Positions 15,308-24,400 of a stretch of DNA of 64,000 nucleotides are shown here, in pieces. The notes under the pieces were generated by a model. The model was not told the DNA's origin. It worked only from the letters and a program-made list of their open reading frames with translations, and searched no databases. Made by a program: the position numbers and the translations under genes. This DNA is from Umezawaea sp049997955 (lineage in GTDB: Bacteria > Actinomycetota > Actinomycetes > Mycobacteriales > Pseudonocardiaceae). Positions within the stretch are counted from its first letter, which is position 1, and each line of letters starts with the position of its first letter. The DNA lies in NCBI GenBank assembly GCA_049997955.1, contig JAEBDY010000002.1, positions 434,001-498,000 on the forward strand, given 5' to 3'.

Positions 15308-16285
15308 TCATCCGGCCAGGAATTTTGCCAAGGACTCGATGGCTGCTGGGTTGCGGGGGCTTTCCACCAAGGCTGCGTAGGGCAGGACGAAGAACTTCTT
15401 CTGTTGTACCGCTGGTACGCCCGCGAGGGGGGCGTAGGTCTCCAGGAAGTTCTTCTTCTGCTCCGGGGTGTTGTTGTCGCCGTCCGCGTAGTCGTTGATG
15501 AGGATGACGTCCGGGTTTCGTTCCACCACCGTTTCCCAGCCGACCGTCGTCCAGCTGTCGTCCAGGTCGCCGAAGATGTTGTCGCCGCCCGCCTTCGCCA
15601 TGATGTCCTGCGGTGCGGCGTTGCGGCCCGAGGTGAACGGCTGGTCCAGGCCGCTGTCGTAGAGGAAGACCTTGGGCCTCGGTTTGCCCTCCATCAGCTT
15701 CTCCGCCGACCTGATCTGGGCCTGGTAGCCGCTGATGAGCCGCTCCGCCCTGTCCGACACCCGGAAGATCTTGCCGAGGTTGCGCAGGTCCTCGTACAGG
15801 GCGTCCAGCGGGGGCATGATGCCGCGCTGCTTGCCGAGGCCGTTGCGGCACGCCTCCGTGAGCTGGTAGGTCGGGATTCCCAACCCCTTCAACGCGTCCG
15901 GGGTGAAGCCGGTGCTTTCCGAGAAGCCGTAGTTCCAGCCCGCGAACACGAGGTCGGCGTTCGCGGCCTGCACGACCTCCTTGTTGATCTTCTCGCCGAG
16001 CTTCCGCACCTCGTCCCAGTCAGCTTTGAACGGTGACGTGGCCAGGTCCGCCGTCTGGCCGCCGCCGATCACGTACCCGGCCATCCGGTCGGACAGGTCC
16101 AGCGCGAACATCAGTTCCGCGATCCCCGTGTCGTTCGTGACGACCTTGGCCGGCACGCGGTCGAACGTGACGTCCTGCCCGCAGTTCTTCACGGTCACCG
16201 GGTCGGTGGCCGAGGTGTCCTGGGCGACCGTCGCACCGCACGCGGTGGTGATGAAGACCAGGCAGAGGGCGAGCAGTCGTCTCAC
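15308..16285 (-). CDS. ABC importer substrate-binding lipoprotein, probable cobalamin/cobamide
   Basis: A 325-residue TroA-type periplasmic-binding-fold lipoprotein. The N-terminus VRRLLALCLVFITTACG is a type II signal peptide with lipobox TTAC. The mature part has the conserved NCGQDVTFDRVPAKVV opening seen in siderophore/cobalamin-type binding proteins. GTG start at 16285 overlaps the stop of the ATPase gene by 4 nt (GTGA). It is the third gene of a permease-ATPase-binding protein operon. By fold alone the ligand could be a ferric siderophore; the riboswitch upstream of the operon favours a corrinoid. Confidence 0.85.
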   Translation of the reverse strand: MRRLLALCLVFITTACGATVAQDTSATDPVTVKNCGQDVTFDRVPAKVVTNDTGIAELMFALDLSDRMAGYVIGGGQTADLATSPFKADWDEVRKLGEKINKEVVQAANADLVFAGWNYGFSESTGFTPDALKGLGIPTYQLTEACRNGLGKQRGIMPPLDALYEDLRNLGKIFRVSDRAERLISGYQAQIRSAEKLMEGKPRPKVFLYDSGLDQPFTSGRNAAPQDIMAKAGGDNIFGDLDDSWTTVGWETVVERNPDVILINDYADGDNNTPEQKKNFLETYAPLAGVPAVQQKKFFVLPYAALVESPRNPAAIESLAKFLAG

Positions 16286-17046
16286 GGGGAGGCCTCCGGG
16301 TGTTCGAAGAGGAGCTGGGGTACGCCGCTCACGGGGTGCGGGACGAGGTGCGCCCGCACGCCGAAGACGGCCTCGATCAGGTCCGGGGTCAGCACGTCCG
16401 CGGGTTTGCCGCCCGCGACCACCCGACCGCCGTCGAGCACGTGGATGCGGTCGCAGTACGCGGCCGCGAGGTTCAGGTCGTGCAGCACCGTGAGGACGGT
16501 CAGGCCGGTGCTGCGCACCAGCGCCAGCACGTCCAGCTGGTGCCTGACGTCCAGGTGGTTGGTCGGCTCGTCCAGCACCAGCACGTCGGGTTCCTGCACC
16601 AGCGCCCGCGCGATCAGCACGCGCTGCCGCTCGCCGCCGGACAGGGTCAAGAAGCTGCGCGTCGCGAGGTGACCGGCGTCCACCCGCCGCAGCGCGTCGG
16701 CGACGAGGTCGTGGTCGCGTTCGGTGTCCCGGTCGAACGCGCCCTTGTGCGGCAGCCGCCCCATGGCGACCACCTCGGCGACGGTGAAGTCGAACTCCAC
16801 GTGGCTGTCCTGGGTCAGCGCCGCGAGCCGACGCGCGCTCTCCTTGAGCGGCAGGGACAACAGGTCCCGGCCGTCGATCAACACCGCGCCACCGCTGGGT
16901 TTCAACGACCGGTACACGCACCGCAGCGTCGTCGACTTGCCGCTCCCGTTCGGGCCGACGATGCCGACCACCTCACCGCTCCCGGCGGTCAGGGAGATCC
17001 CGTTCACGATCCCGGCGACCGAGATCGCGTCGAGTTCCAGGTCCAT
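16282..17046 (-). CDS. ABC transporter ATPase (FecE/BtuD type)
   Basis: A 254-residue ATPase with Walker A GPNGSGKST near residue 34, Q-loop LTQDSHVEF, signature LSGGERQRVLIARAL, Walker B VLVLDEPTNHLD and the H-loop VLHDLNLAA. The D-loop and spacing are typical of iron-siderophore and vitamin B12 importers. Its ATG at 17046 overlaps the permease stop by one base (TGATG), so translation is coupled. Energises uptake through the adjacent FecCD-type permease. Confidence 0.93.
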   Translation of the reverse strand: MDLELDAISVAGIVNGISLTAGSGEVVGIVGPNGSGKSTTLRCVYRSLKPSGGAVLIDGRDLLSLPLKESARRLAALTQDSHVEFDFTVAEVVAMGRLPHKGAFDRDTERDHDLVADALRRVDAGHLATRSFLTLSGGERQRVLIARALVQEPDVLVLDEPTNHLDVRHQLDVLALVRSTGLTVLTVLHDLNLAAAYCDRIHVLDGGRVVAGGKPADVLTPDLIEAVFGVRAHLVPHPVSGVPQLLFEHPEASP

Positions 17047-18092
17047 CAGCCGCCCCCGAACACGTAGCCGCGGCGGCGCATCAGGAACACGAAGCACGGC
17101 ACGCCCAGCGCCGCGGTGATCACCCCGAGCGGCAGCTCCTCCGGTGCCGCGACCATCCGCGCGGCGACGTCCACCCAGATCAGGAAGCTCGCGCCGGCCA
17201 ACGGCGCCACCACCAGCACCCGCCGGTGGTCGGACCCGACGACCATCCGCACCAGGTGGGGCAGCATCAGCCCGACGAACCCGACCGCGCCGCTGACGGC
17301 GACCAGCACCCCGGTCATCCCCGCCGTCACCACGAACAGCCGCCGCCGCATCCGCCCGACGTCGATGCCCAGCGTCGTGGCGGTCTCGTCGCCCATCGAC
17401 AACCCGTTGAGCTGTCCGGCGCCCGCGAGCAGGTACGCGATCCCGGCCAGCACCACGACCGCGGCCACCGGCAGCGACCCCCACGTCACGCCGCCGAGGC
17501 TGCCGAGCAGCCAGAACATGGCCGCCCGCGCCGCTTCCCCGTGCGGCGCCTGGAACACGAGCAGCAGCGTCACGGCCTGGAACCCGTACGCCATGGCGGT
17601 CCCGGTCAGCACCAGCCGCAACGGGGTGAGGCCCGCGCTGGTGCGCGCCGCCAGGTACACCAGCGCGGTCGCCCCGAGCGCGGACAGGAACGCGGCCACC
17701 GACAGCGCGTAGATCCCCAGCGACGCGAACAGCCCCAGCGTCGCCACCGCGGTCGCCCCCACCGAGGCGCCGGACGAGATCCCCAGCACGTACGGGTCGG
17801 CCAGCGCGTTGCGCACCATCGCCTGGACGGCCACCCCGACCACGCTCAACCCGGCGCCGACCACGGCGGCGAGCAGCACGCGCGGCAGCCGGATGTCCCA
17901 CACGATCCGGTACTGGCCCGCGTCCACGGCCTCGATCCGGCCTCCGGTGACCGCCGCCTGCAGGAACCCGACGACCCGGCCGAACGGGATGCTCACCGGC
18001 CCGAGCGCCACACCGGCCACCACGGACACGAGCAGCACGACCACCAGCAGCACGACGAGCGGACTGGTCCTGGCCACGCGAACCGCGGTCAC
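17046..18092 (-). CDS. FecCD/BtuC-type ABC permease
   Basis: A 348-residue integral membrane protein with about ten hydrophobic segments, the first at residues 10-32. It carries the family motifs RLPRVLLAAVVGAGLSVVGVAVQAMVRNALADPYVLGISSGA and VGFVGLMLPHLVRM, which are typical of FecCD/BtuC permeases. First gene of the operon. The GTG start at 18092 has GAAGGG upstream. The 5' leader contains a cobalamin riboswitch-like sequence, so I favour corrinoid import over siderophore import. Confidence 0.92.
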   Translation of the reverse strand: MTAVRVARTSPLVVLLVVVLLVSVVAGVALGPVSIPFGRVVGFLQAAVTGGRIEAVDAGQYRIVWDIRLPRVLLAAVVGAGLSVVGVAVQAMVRNALADPYVLGISSGASVGATAVATLGLFASLGIYALSVAAFLSALGATALVYLAARTSAGLTPLRLVLTGTAMAYGFQAVTLLLVFQAPHGEAARAAMFWLLGSLGGVTWGSLPVAAVVVLAGIAYLLAGAGQLNGLSMGDETATTLGIDVGRMRRRLFVVTAGMTGVLVAVSGAVGFVGLMLPHLVRMVVGSDHRRVLVVAPLAGASFLIWVDVAARMVAAPEELPLGVITAALGVPCFVFLMRRRGYVFGGG

Positions 18093-18184
18093 CGGTCACC
18101 CTTCGAACAGGTGGCCTGAGCGCGAGCGACCGACGAACGGTCCCCGTCCCGCAAACCACGGCAGGAGCTGGAGCAGCACGCCGC

Positions 18185-18300
18185 CGATGGGTGATCGGGC
18201 TCGTCCGCCCCCTCGCGGGACCGGACCTACCGTTGCGGGTCAGCGCCGGAGTTCGACCGGACTTCCCCCACGGGCAGCCTGGTGATGCTGTTCGCTGGGG
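18185..18300 (-). promoter_or_regulatory. Cobalamin riboswitch-like leader of the ABC importer operon
   Basis: On the minus strand the leader carries the ordered conserved blocks of the cobalamin riboswitch: GGGGAAGTCCGGT, GAACTCCGGCGCTGACCC, GCAACGGTAGG and the B12-box-like GAGCCCGATCACC (18203-18191). These lie 100-200 nt before the permease start. The 3' expression platform, about 18184-18100, is not resolved by eye; it may block the GAAGGG ribosome site. I expect expression to be lowered by adenosylcobalamin. Confidence 0.8.
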
Positions 18301-18322
18301 AGATCGGGTGTCAACTCGCCGT

Positions 18323-18365
18323 GTGCCAGGTCACCCGACCGGAGCCGCGCCGGGTGACCTGGCAC
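18323..18365. terminator. Terminator after the GH71/99-like gene
   Basis: A perfect 15-bp stem, GTGCCAGGTCACCCG (18323-18337) with its complement (18351-18365), directly before the stop codon end of the glycosidase gene on the minus strand; it insulates the riboswitch leader. Confidence 0.75.
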
Positions 18366-18369
18366 CTCG

Positions 18370-20013
18370 CTAGGCGAAGGCCCGCAGGGCCGACAGCTGG
18401 CCTGCCGGCCAGCCGGTGTTGCCGGTGAACACCAGCCTCAGGTACCGGACGTCGCGGCCGGGCAGCCCGATCGTCGTGCCGGGCGCGAACGCGTACCCGG
18501 CGGAGCCCACGAGGGTGGTGAACGACCCGCCGTCGACGCTCCCCTGCACCGCGATGGTCTGCGTCCTCGGCCCCCAGGACGGGGGCAGCGCCAGCTCCAG
18601 CCTCCGCACGACCGCGGCCGACCCCAGGTCGACCTGCACCCACTGCGGGAAGGCGTTGTTGGCGCTCTCCCAGTAGGTGTCGGTGTTGCCGTCGACCACG
18701 GCGCCGCTCCCGTAGCCCTGCGTCTGGCTGCTCTGCGAGGTCGGCTTCCCCCTGGCCAGGTCGACCACGGGCAGCGGGCCGCCGCCGAGCACGGGCGGGG
18801 TCGGCCGGACGGGCGTCAACGCGATCTGCCCCTTCAGCATCCGCCCGCCGTCGGCCGTGAGCCGCAGGTAGTAGTCGGCCGAGCAGGCCACGCCGTCCTC
18901 GTCCAGCGCGAGCATCCCGGACCCCGCGGGCAGGAACGCCGCCGTCTCGGCGGTCTTGGCGATCTGGTTGCCCTCGTTGTACTCGTCGAACATCGAGATG
19001 TAGATGCCCTGCGCGCCCAGCCGCACCACGTTGTAGAACTGCCGCCACATGAAGTCGCCGTGCGCCCGGTGGCGGGCGGGCAGGTCGCCGGGCAGCACGC
19101 ACGGCTGGTAGTCGATGCCGCGGGCGTTGCACTCGGCCTGGTCGGGCTGGTTGACGTTGGTGTAGAAGCGATCCGTGTCGGCCACGTTCCCGATCCGGCC
19201 CACCATCCACGGCGACAGCATGTCGAAGGAGCGGTACACCCCGGCGAACCCGGTCCGGGAGTCCTCGGTCTCGGTGCGCCAGTGGGTCGGGACGCCGCCG
19301 ATGACGTAGCAGCCCCGCGCTTTGAACCAGTCGACCACGTCCTGGCACGGGCCGGGGGCGAACGGTCGGCCGTCGTCGTTGAAGCCGAAACCCCAGATGC
19401 AGACGACGGGTTTGCCGTTCTGGCGGGCGTAGGCGGGCGAGGAGACGTTCGCGGACATCTTGGTCGTCCAGTCGGTCTTGATCTCCGACTGCATGTTCAC
19501 CCAGTTGGTGACGTCGTACATGATGTAGAACTTGCGGCCGTTGGCCTCGGCGGCGGCGCGGACCTTCACGGCCATCGCGTCGCGGGTGAGCCCTTCCCCG
19601 CCGAACGGGTTGAAGCGCTGCAACGCGGCGGTGTCGCAGCCGTTCTCCCGCATCCAGCGGAAGTGGGTGTCCACCGTGGACTGGTCGTGGCTGGAGAACA
19701 GCGTCGCGGGCTGACCGTTGCCGAGGTTCTGGTAGGCCGTCGGGAAGCCGCGGGCGTAGTCGCGCATGTCCGGCCACGCGGTGATCGCGGTGTTGGACGG
19801 CGACGGGGCCTGGCCCCAGTTGTTGCTCCAGTGCCACCAGGCGTTGATGTGCGAGCCGTCGCCGGGAGCGGCGAACCAGCCCTGGTAGCCCACGGTGATC
19901 TTGCCGACCACGTCTCCCGGCGGACTGGCCGCCCGCGCCGCCGCGGGGACCACTCCCGCCAGGGCCGACGCCGCCAGGGCGGATCCGAGGAAAGTCCTGC
20001 GTGACACAACCAC
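18370..20013 (-). CDS. Secreted GH71/GH99-like glycosidase with F5/8-type C-terminal domain
   Basis: A 547-residue exported enzyme. The GTG at 20013, preceded by AAGGAG, gives MVVSRRTFLGSALAASALAG, a twin-arginine signal (SRRTFLG), so it is probably folded before export. Residues about 40-390 resemble the GH71/GH99-like family (ITVGYQGWFAAPGDG...WWHWSNNWGQAPSP, later FDEYNEGNQIAKTAE). Residues about 415-547 form a discoidin/CBM32-type sugar-binding domain (GKPTSQSSQTQGYG...DGNTDTYWESANN). Probable target is an alpha-linked fungal or plant glycan, but linkage is not certain. It stands alone among biosynthetic genes. Confidence 0.75.
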   Translation of the reverse strand: MVVSRRTFLGSALAASALAGVVPAAARAASPPGDVVGKITVGYQGWFAAPGDGSHINAWWHWSNNWGQAPSPSNTAITAWPDMRDYARGFPTAYQNLGNGQPATLFSSHDQSTVDTHFRWMRENGCDTAALQRFNPFGGEGLTRDAMAVKVRAAAEANGRKFYIMYDVTNWVNMQSEIKTDWTTKMSANVSSPAYARQNGKPVVCIWGFGFNDDGRPFAPGPCQDVVDWFKARGCYVIGGVPTHWRTETEDSRTGFAGVYRSFDMLSPWMVGRIGNVADTDRFYTNVNQPDQAECNARGIDYQPCVLPGDLPARHRAHGDFMWRQFYNVVRLGAQGIYISMFDEYNEGNQIAKTAETAAFLPAGSGMLALDEDGVACSADYYLRLTADGGRMLKGQIALTPVRPTPPVLGGGPLPVVDLARGKPTSQSSQTQGYGSGAVVDGNTDTYWESANNAFPQWVQVDLGSAAVVRRLELALPPSWGPRTQTIAVQGSVDGGSFTTLVGSAGYAFAPGTTIGLPGRDVRYLRLVFTGNTGWPAGQLSALRAFA

Positions 20014-20118
20014 CGCGATCTCCTTCGTTGGAGTTGGTGCTCGCGGACCAGTGTTGCGCAAGAAGTGAGCAGCATCACGCAAAGAGTCGACATCTTCCGA
20101 TTTCCGGTCGTGCGCGCG

Positions 20119-20153
20119 AAAACGCCCGCCGGACCGGGTGGTCTGGCGGGCGC
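20119..20153 (-). terminator. Terminator after leuB
   Basis: Stem GCGCCCGCCAGACC / GGTCCGGCGGGCG on the minus strand, followed by TTTT, about 20 nt past the leuB stop. Confidence 0.85.
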
Positions 20154-20172
20154 TTCCAGGGCCTGCGAACGA

Positions 20173-21207
20173 TCAGGTGCGGACGTTCGACGAGACCAGG
20201 GCCGCGAGCCGGTCACCGATGGCGTACGTGGCCCCCGGTGACTGGTGGTCCCGCGTGGCCAGGTCGAACGCCACGGAGGCCTCGATCCGGCGGGCGGACT
20301 CGTGCTCGCCGAGGTGGTCCAGCATCAGGGCCACCGACAGCACGGCGGCCGTCGGGTCCGCGATGCCCTGCCCGGCGATGTCCGGCGCGCTGCCGTGCAC
20401 CGGCTCGAACATGCTCGGGTTGCGCCGGGTCACGTCGAGGTTGCCGCTGGCCGCGAGGCCGATGCCGCCGGTCACCGCCGCCGCCAGGTCCGTGAGGATG
20501 TCGCCGAACAGGTTGTCGGTGACGATCACGTCGTAGCGGCCGGGGTCGGTGACGAGGTGGATCGTGGCCGCGTCGACGTGCTGGTAGGACACGGTGACCT
20601 CCGGGTGCTGGAGGGACACCTCCTCCACCACGCGCGACCACAGCGACCCGGCGTGGGTCAGCACGTTCGTCTTGTGCACCAGCGTGACGTGCCTGCGCGG
20701 CCGGTTGGACGCGCGGGCGAAGGCGTCGCGGACCACCCGCTCGACGCCGAACGAGGTGTTGATGCTGACCTCGGTGGCGATCTCGTGCGGGGTGTCCTTG
20801 CGGAGGAGGCCGCCGTTGCCCGCGTACAGGCCCTCGGTGCCTTCCCGCACGACGACCAGGTCGATCTCCGGCGCGTCGGCCAACGGGCTGCGCACACCGG
20901 GGTACAGCCGCGCGGGCCGCAGGTTCACGTGGTGGTCGAGTTCGAAGCGGAGCCGCAGCAGCAGCCCCCGCTCCAGGATTCCGCTCGGCACCGACGGGTC
21001 GCCGACCGCGCCGAGCAGGATTCCGTCGTGCTGGCGCAACTCGCCGAGCACGGACTCGGGCAACAACTCCCCTGTGGCGTGCCAGCGAGCCGCGCCGAGG
21101 TCGTAACGCGTGATCTCGGCCGCCGGAACGACCTCCCCGAGCACCTTCAGCGCTTCGGCGATGACCTCGGGCCCGATCCCGTCTCCTGGGATCACTGCGA
21201 GCCGCAT
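20173..21207 (-). CDS. leuB: 3-isopropylmalate dehydrogenase
   Basis: A 344-residue enzyme of the isocitrate/isopropylmalate dehydrogenase family: MRLAVIPGDGIGPEV at the start, RLRFELDHHVNLRPARL (substrate arginines), and VTDNLFGDILTDLAA...EPVHGSAPDIAGQGIADP. It oxidises 3-isopropylmalate in leucine synthesis, and 3-methylmalate in the citramalate route. I start it at ATG 21207, 7 nt after GGAGG; an in-frame GTG at 21213 is too close to the ribosome site. A LtbR-type operator lies 20 nt upstream. Confidence 0.96.
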   Translation of the reverse strand: MRLAVIPGDGIGPEVIAEALKVLGEVVPAAEITRYDLGAARWHATGELLPESVLGELRQHDGILLGAVGDPSVPSGILERGLLLRLRFELDHHVNLRPARLYPGVRSPLADAPEIDLVVVREGTEGLYAGNGGLLRKDTPHEIATEVSINTSFGVERVVRDAFARASNRPRRHVTLVHKTNVLTHAGSLWSRVVEEVSLQHPEVTVSYQHVDAATIHLVTDPGRYDVIVTDNLFGDILTDLAAAVTGGIGLAASGNLDVTRRNPSMFEPVHGSAPDIAGQGIADPTAAVLSVALMLDHLGEHESARRIEASVAFDLATRDHQSPGATYAIGDRLAALVSSNVRT

Positions 21208-21227
21208 CCACACACCTCCCAGGTATC

Positions 21228-21246
21228 AGTCCCAATTGTCGGGACT
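21228..21246. promoter_or_regulatory. Inverted repeat upstream of leuB, probable LtbR site
   Basis: AGTCCC (21228-21233), 7-nt spacer, GGGACT (21241-21246). The core TCCCA-N5-CGGGA and the 7-nt spacing match the repeat between leuC and ltbR, suggesting a shared regulator. Confidence 0.65.
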
Positions 21247-21389
21247 TACTTTCCTTTGCGAAAGGCTACCGGCAATCGGGAGTTCAAACGGTTCCCGGAC
21301 ACACTTTCGTGGTCACTTCTCCCGTACTGCGGGACACCTAGACGGTCCATACCACCTAATCGGGCGTCACCCGCAGTGTGTAACGAGAC

Positions 21390-21419
21390 CGGCCGGCCGG
21401 GGAAGTCCCCGGCCGGCCG
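21390..21419. terminator. Terminator after the subtilase gene
   Basis: A near-perfect GC stem, CGGCCGGCCGGGG against CCCCGGCCGGCCG, with a tiny loop, about 25 nt from the protease stop codon on the minus strand. Confidence 0.85.
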
Positions 21420-21442
21420 ACACTCGGATGGAGCAGTACTGA

Positions 21443-24400
21443 TCAGTAGCCAGAGCCGCCGGACCCGCGCACCTTCACCACGGACGCCTTGTCGCCGGTG
21501 GCGTTGTGGTGGTTGAGCACGAGCAGGCTGTCGGCCTTGTCCTTCGCCAGCGCCGCGGCGTCGCGGTTGACCACGAGCGCCGTGCCCGGCTTGGCCAGGT
21601 ACGACAGCGCGGCGTCACCGCCACCCTGCACGGACAGACCCGGCTTGAGCGGGTCGAACGAGAACGAACCGGGGATCGAGTCCACCAGGCCGTTCTTCGT
21701 GCCGGGCGCGAGGTAGAAGCCCGCGACGCCGACCTGGTAGGACACGCGCGAGGTGTCCTTGGTCGGGTCGAGGCCCAGCGCCGTGAGCAGCACCGGCAGG
21801 ACGACGACGTTGGTGTCGAAGACGTTCGTGTCGACGTCGCCGAACTGGCCGTTGACGCCCTGGATGTCGACGGTCGCACCGGTGGCGAGGTTCACCGTGG
21901 TGGCGACCACCAGGTCGGTGTCGGTCAGCTTGGTGGCGAACGTCTCGAAGTCCGGCACCCCGTCACCCGTGGTGTCGATGTCGACGAACGGGATCGTGTT
22001 GCTGCCGAGGTTGTACCAGTTGCCCCACGTCGCGACGCCGAACGCGAGCAGCGACTCCTCGGGGACGCCCTGCGCCTTGGCCAGCGGCGCGGTGGACGCG
22101 GCGCCGACGTAGCGGAGGTCGCCGCCCTTGGCGGTGTCGTTGATCGTGCAGTTCTCGGTGACCTTCTTGCCGCACGCCTTGAGCTTGGGCGAGGTGCCCT
22201 GGAGTTCCAGGACGCTGATCAGCGAGCGGTACGCCTGCGAACCGGAACCCTGGTTGACGCCCTTGCCCTTGAGGTTCAGGACGGCCTGCTCGTCCTTGCC
22301 CTTGAACTGGAGGGAGTCGGCCGTGGTGATCTTCGAGACCGGCTTCGGGGCGGAGTAGACCGGCACCCGCAGCGGGACCGTCGTGCCGGACTTCGGCGTG
22401 AGGACCACGCGACCGGACGCGTCGGCGAGGAACTGCCGGGGCACGTCGAGCTGCAACGGGTCGACCGTGGGGTCGATCGTCTTGCGCAGCGCGGCCGGGT
22501 TGTCGATCTTCAGGGTCACCTTGACCTTGGCGACGCCGCGGGGGCTGATCCGCACCGTGCCGGAGGAGAGCTGGTAGCTCACACCGGGGATGGAGGTGAT
22601 GGCCTCGTAGCCCGCCGAGTACTCGACCCACTTGGCGCTCTTGTTGACGACCTTGATGGTCTTCGACAGCGACACGGGACCGCCGACCTCGACGGTGCCG
22701 AACGAGACGCTCACGTTGCCCGGATCGTCCTGCACCATCGCGAGGACCTGGTTGTCCAGGGCGGCCTTGCCGTCGATGCGACCGGAACCCACGCGGTTGG
22801 GGGCGAAGGTCTTGCCGTTCTCCTTCACGTCAGCGCTCGCGCTGTTCATGACGGCGGCCTTGACCTCCTCGGTCGTCCAGTCCGGGTGCGCCTCGCGGAC
22901 CAGGGCGGAGATGCCCGAGGTGTGCGGGGCGGCCATGGACGTGCCGGAGATGACCAGGGTGCCGTTGCCGGAGCCGACCAGCGCCGAGGCGATGGTGTCA
23001 CCGGGGGCCGCGACGTCCGGCTTCACGACCGGGCCGCGCACACCGCGTGAGGTGAACGAGCTCGGGGTGTCGCTGATGGACGGGTCGTAGGTCGGGGTGG
23101 ACGTGCGCAGGCTGCCCGCCAAGCGGACCTCCAGCGTGCCCGCGTTCAGCGCCGGGCGGAGAGCCGCGGTGGCCGTGCCGGTGAACTGGAAGACCGGGAT
23201 GCCCGCGTTGCCCGCGATGCCCGCGTTGAAGTTCTCCAGCGAGGACGAGAACAGCGCGCCGACCGCGCCCGCGGCCTGGGCGTTGTTCGTGCGCGCACCG
23301 GAACCGCAGCGGCGCGTCGCGTCGACGTCGTCCCACTCCAGCCAGGCGAACTTGCCCGCGACCAGCGCCTTGTCGGCGTCCGAGAAGGGCTGGCAGCCGT
23401 CGAGGTTGGTCGGGTCGGTCAGCTTCACGACGGGCTTGGTGAGGTCGAGCGTCGCGAAACCGGTGTAGTTCTGGCTGTACTGGCCGGGCTTGACGCCCGC
23501 GGCGGCCGCGGGGGCCTTGACCTCGGCGCCGTCGCGCAGCACGTACGCGTCACGGGTGCTGGCCACGGTCAGGGCCTCGGGCGAGGAGCCCGGCGAGCCG
23601 CCGATGTCGTAGAGGTCGCCGCCGTTGCCCGCGGAGAACACGGTCAGCACGTTCTTCTTGTTCAGCTTCTTCACGAAGAGGCTGTCGGGGTCGTCCGGTG
23701 CGCCGTAGTCGCTGCCGAGCGACAGGTTGACCACGTCGAGGTGGTCGGAGAAGTCGCCGTCGCCGTCGGGGTCGAGCGACCAGTCGAGCGCCACCGACGT
23801 CACGTTGGTCGAGCCCTCGCAGCCGAACACCTTCAGCGCGTACAGCAGCGCCTTCGGGGCCGTGCCAGGGCCGATCTTCATGGCGTTGAGCGCTTCGGGG
23901 GTCAGCTTCGCGTAGTCGCCGGTGAACGTCGTGCCGTCGGCGTTGACGCCGAAGCCCGCCGCCGTGCCCGCGACGTGCGAGCCGTGGCTGTTGCAGTCGA
24001 TCGGGTTCGGGTCCGGCTTCGGGGTGTTGAGGACCGGGTCCTCGCTGCCGCCGTCGTAGCCGTTGCCGACGAAGTCGGTGCCGCCGACGACCTTGGCGGT
24101 CGGGAAGTACGACGGGTCGACCTTGGTCTCGTCGATCGCCTCGAACGCCGCGGTCGTGCCGGGGCCGCCGAAGTCTGCGTGGGTGTAGTCGATGCCGGTG
24201 TCGATGATGCCGACCCGGACGTTCTCACCGAGCTTGCCGTACTGCTGCCACGCCTTGATGGTGTTGGTCAGCTGCACCGCGCTGGAGTTGGTGCGGGTCT
24301 TCGGAACGACGGTGCGGACGGACTTCACGTCCGAGCGGTTCGCCAGCTCGCGGATCTTCTCCGCGTCGGCGGTGACGATGACGCCGGGAACGCCGTTGGA

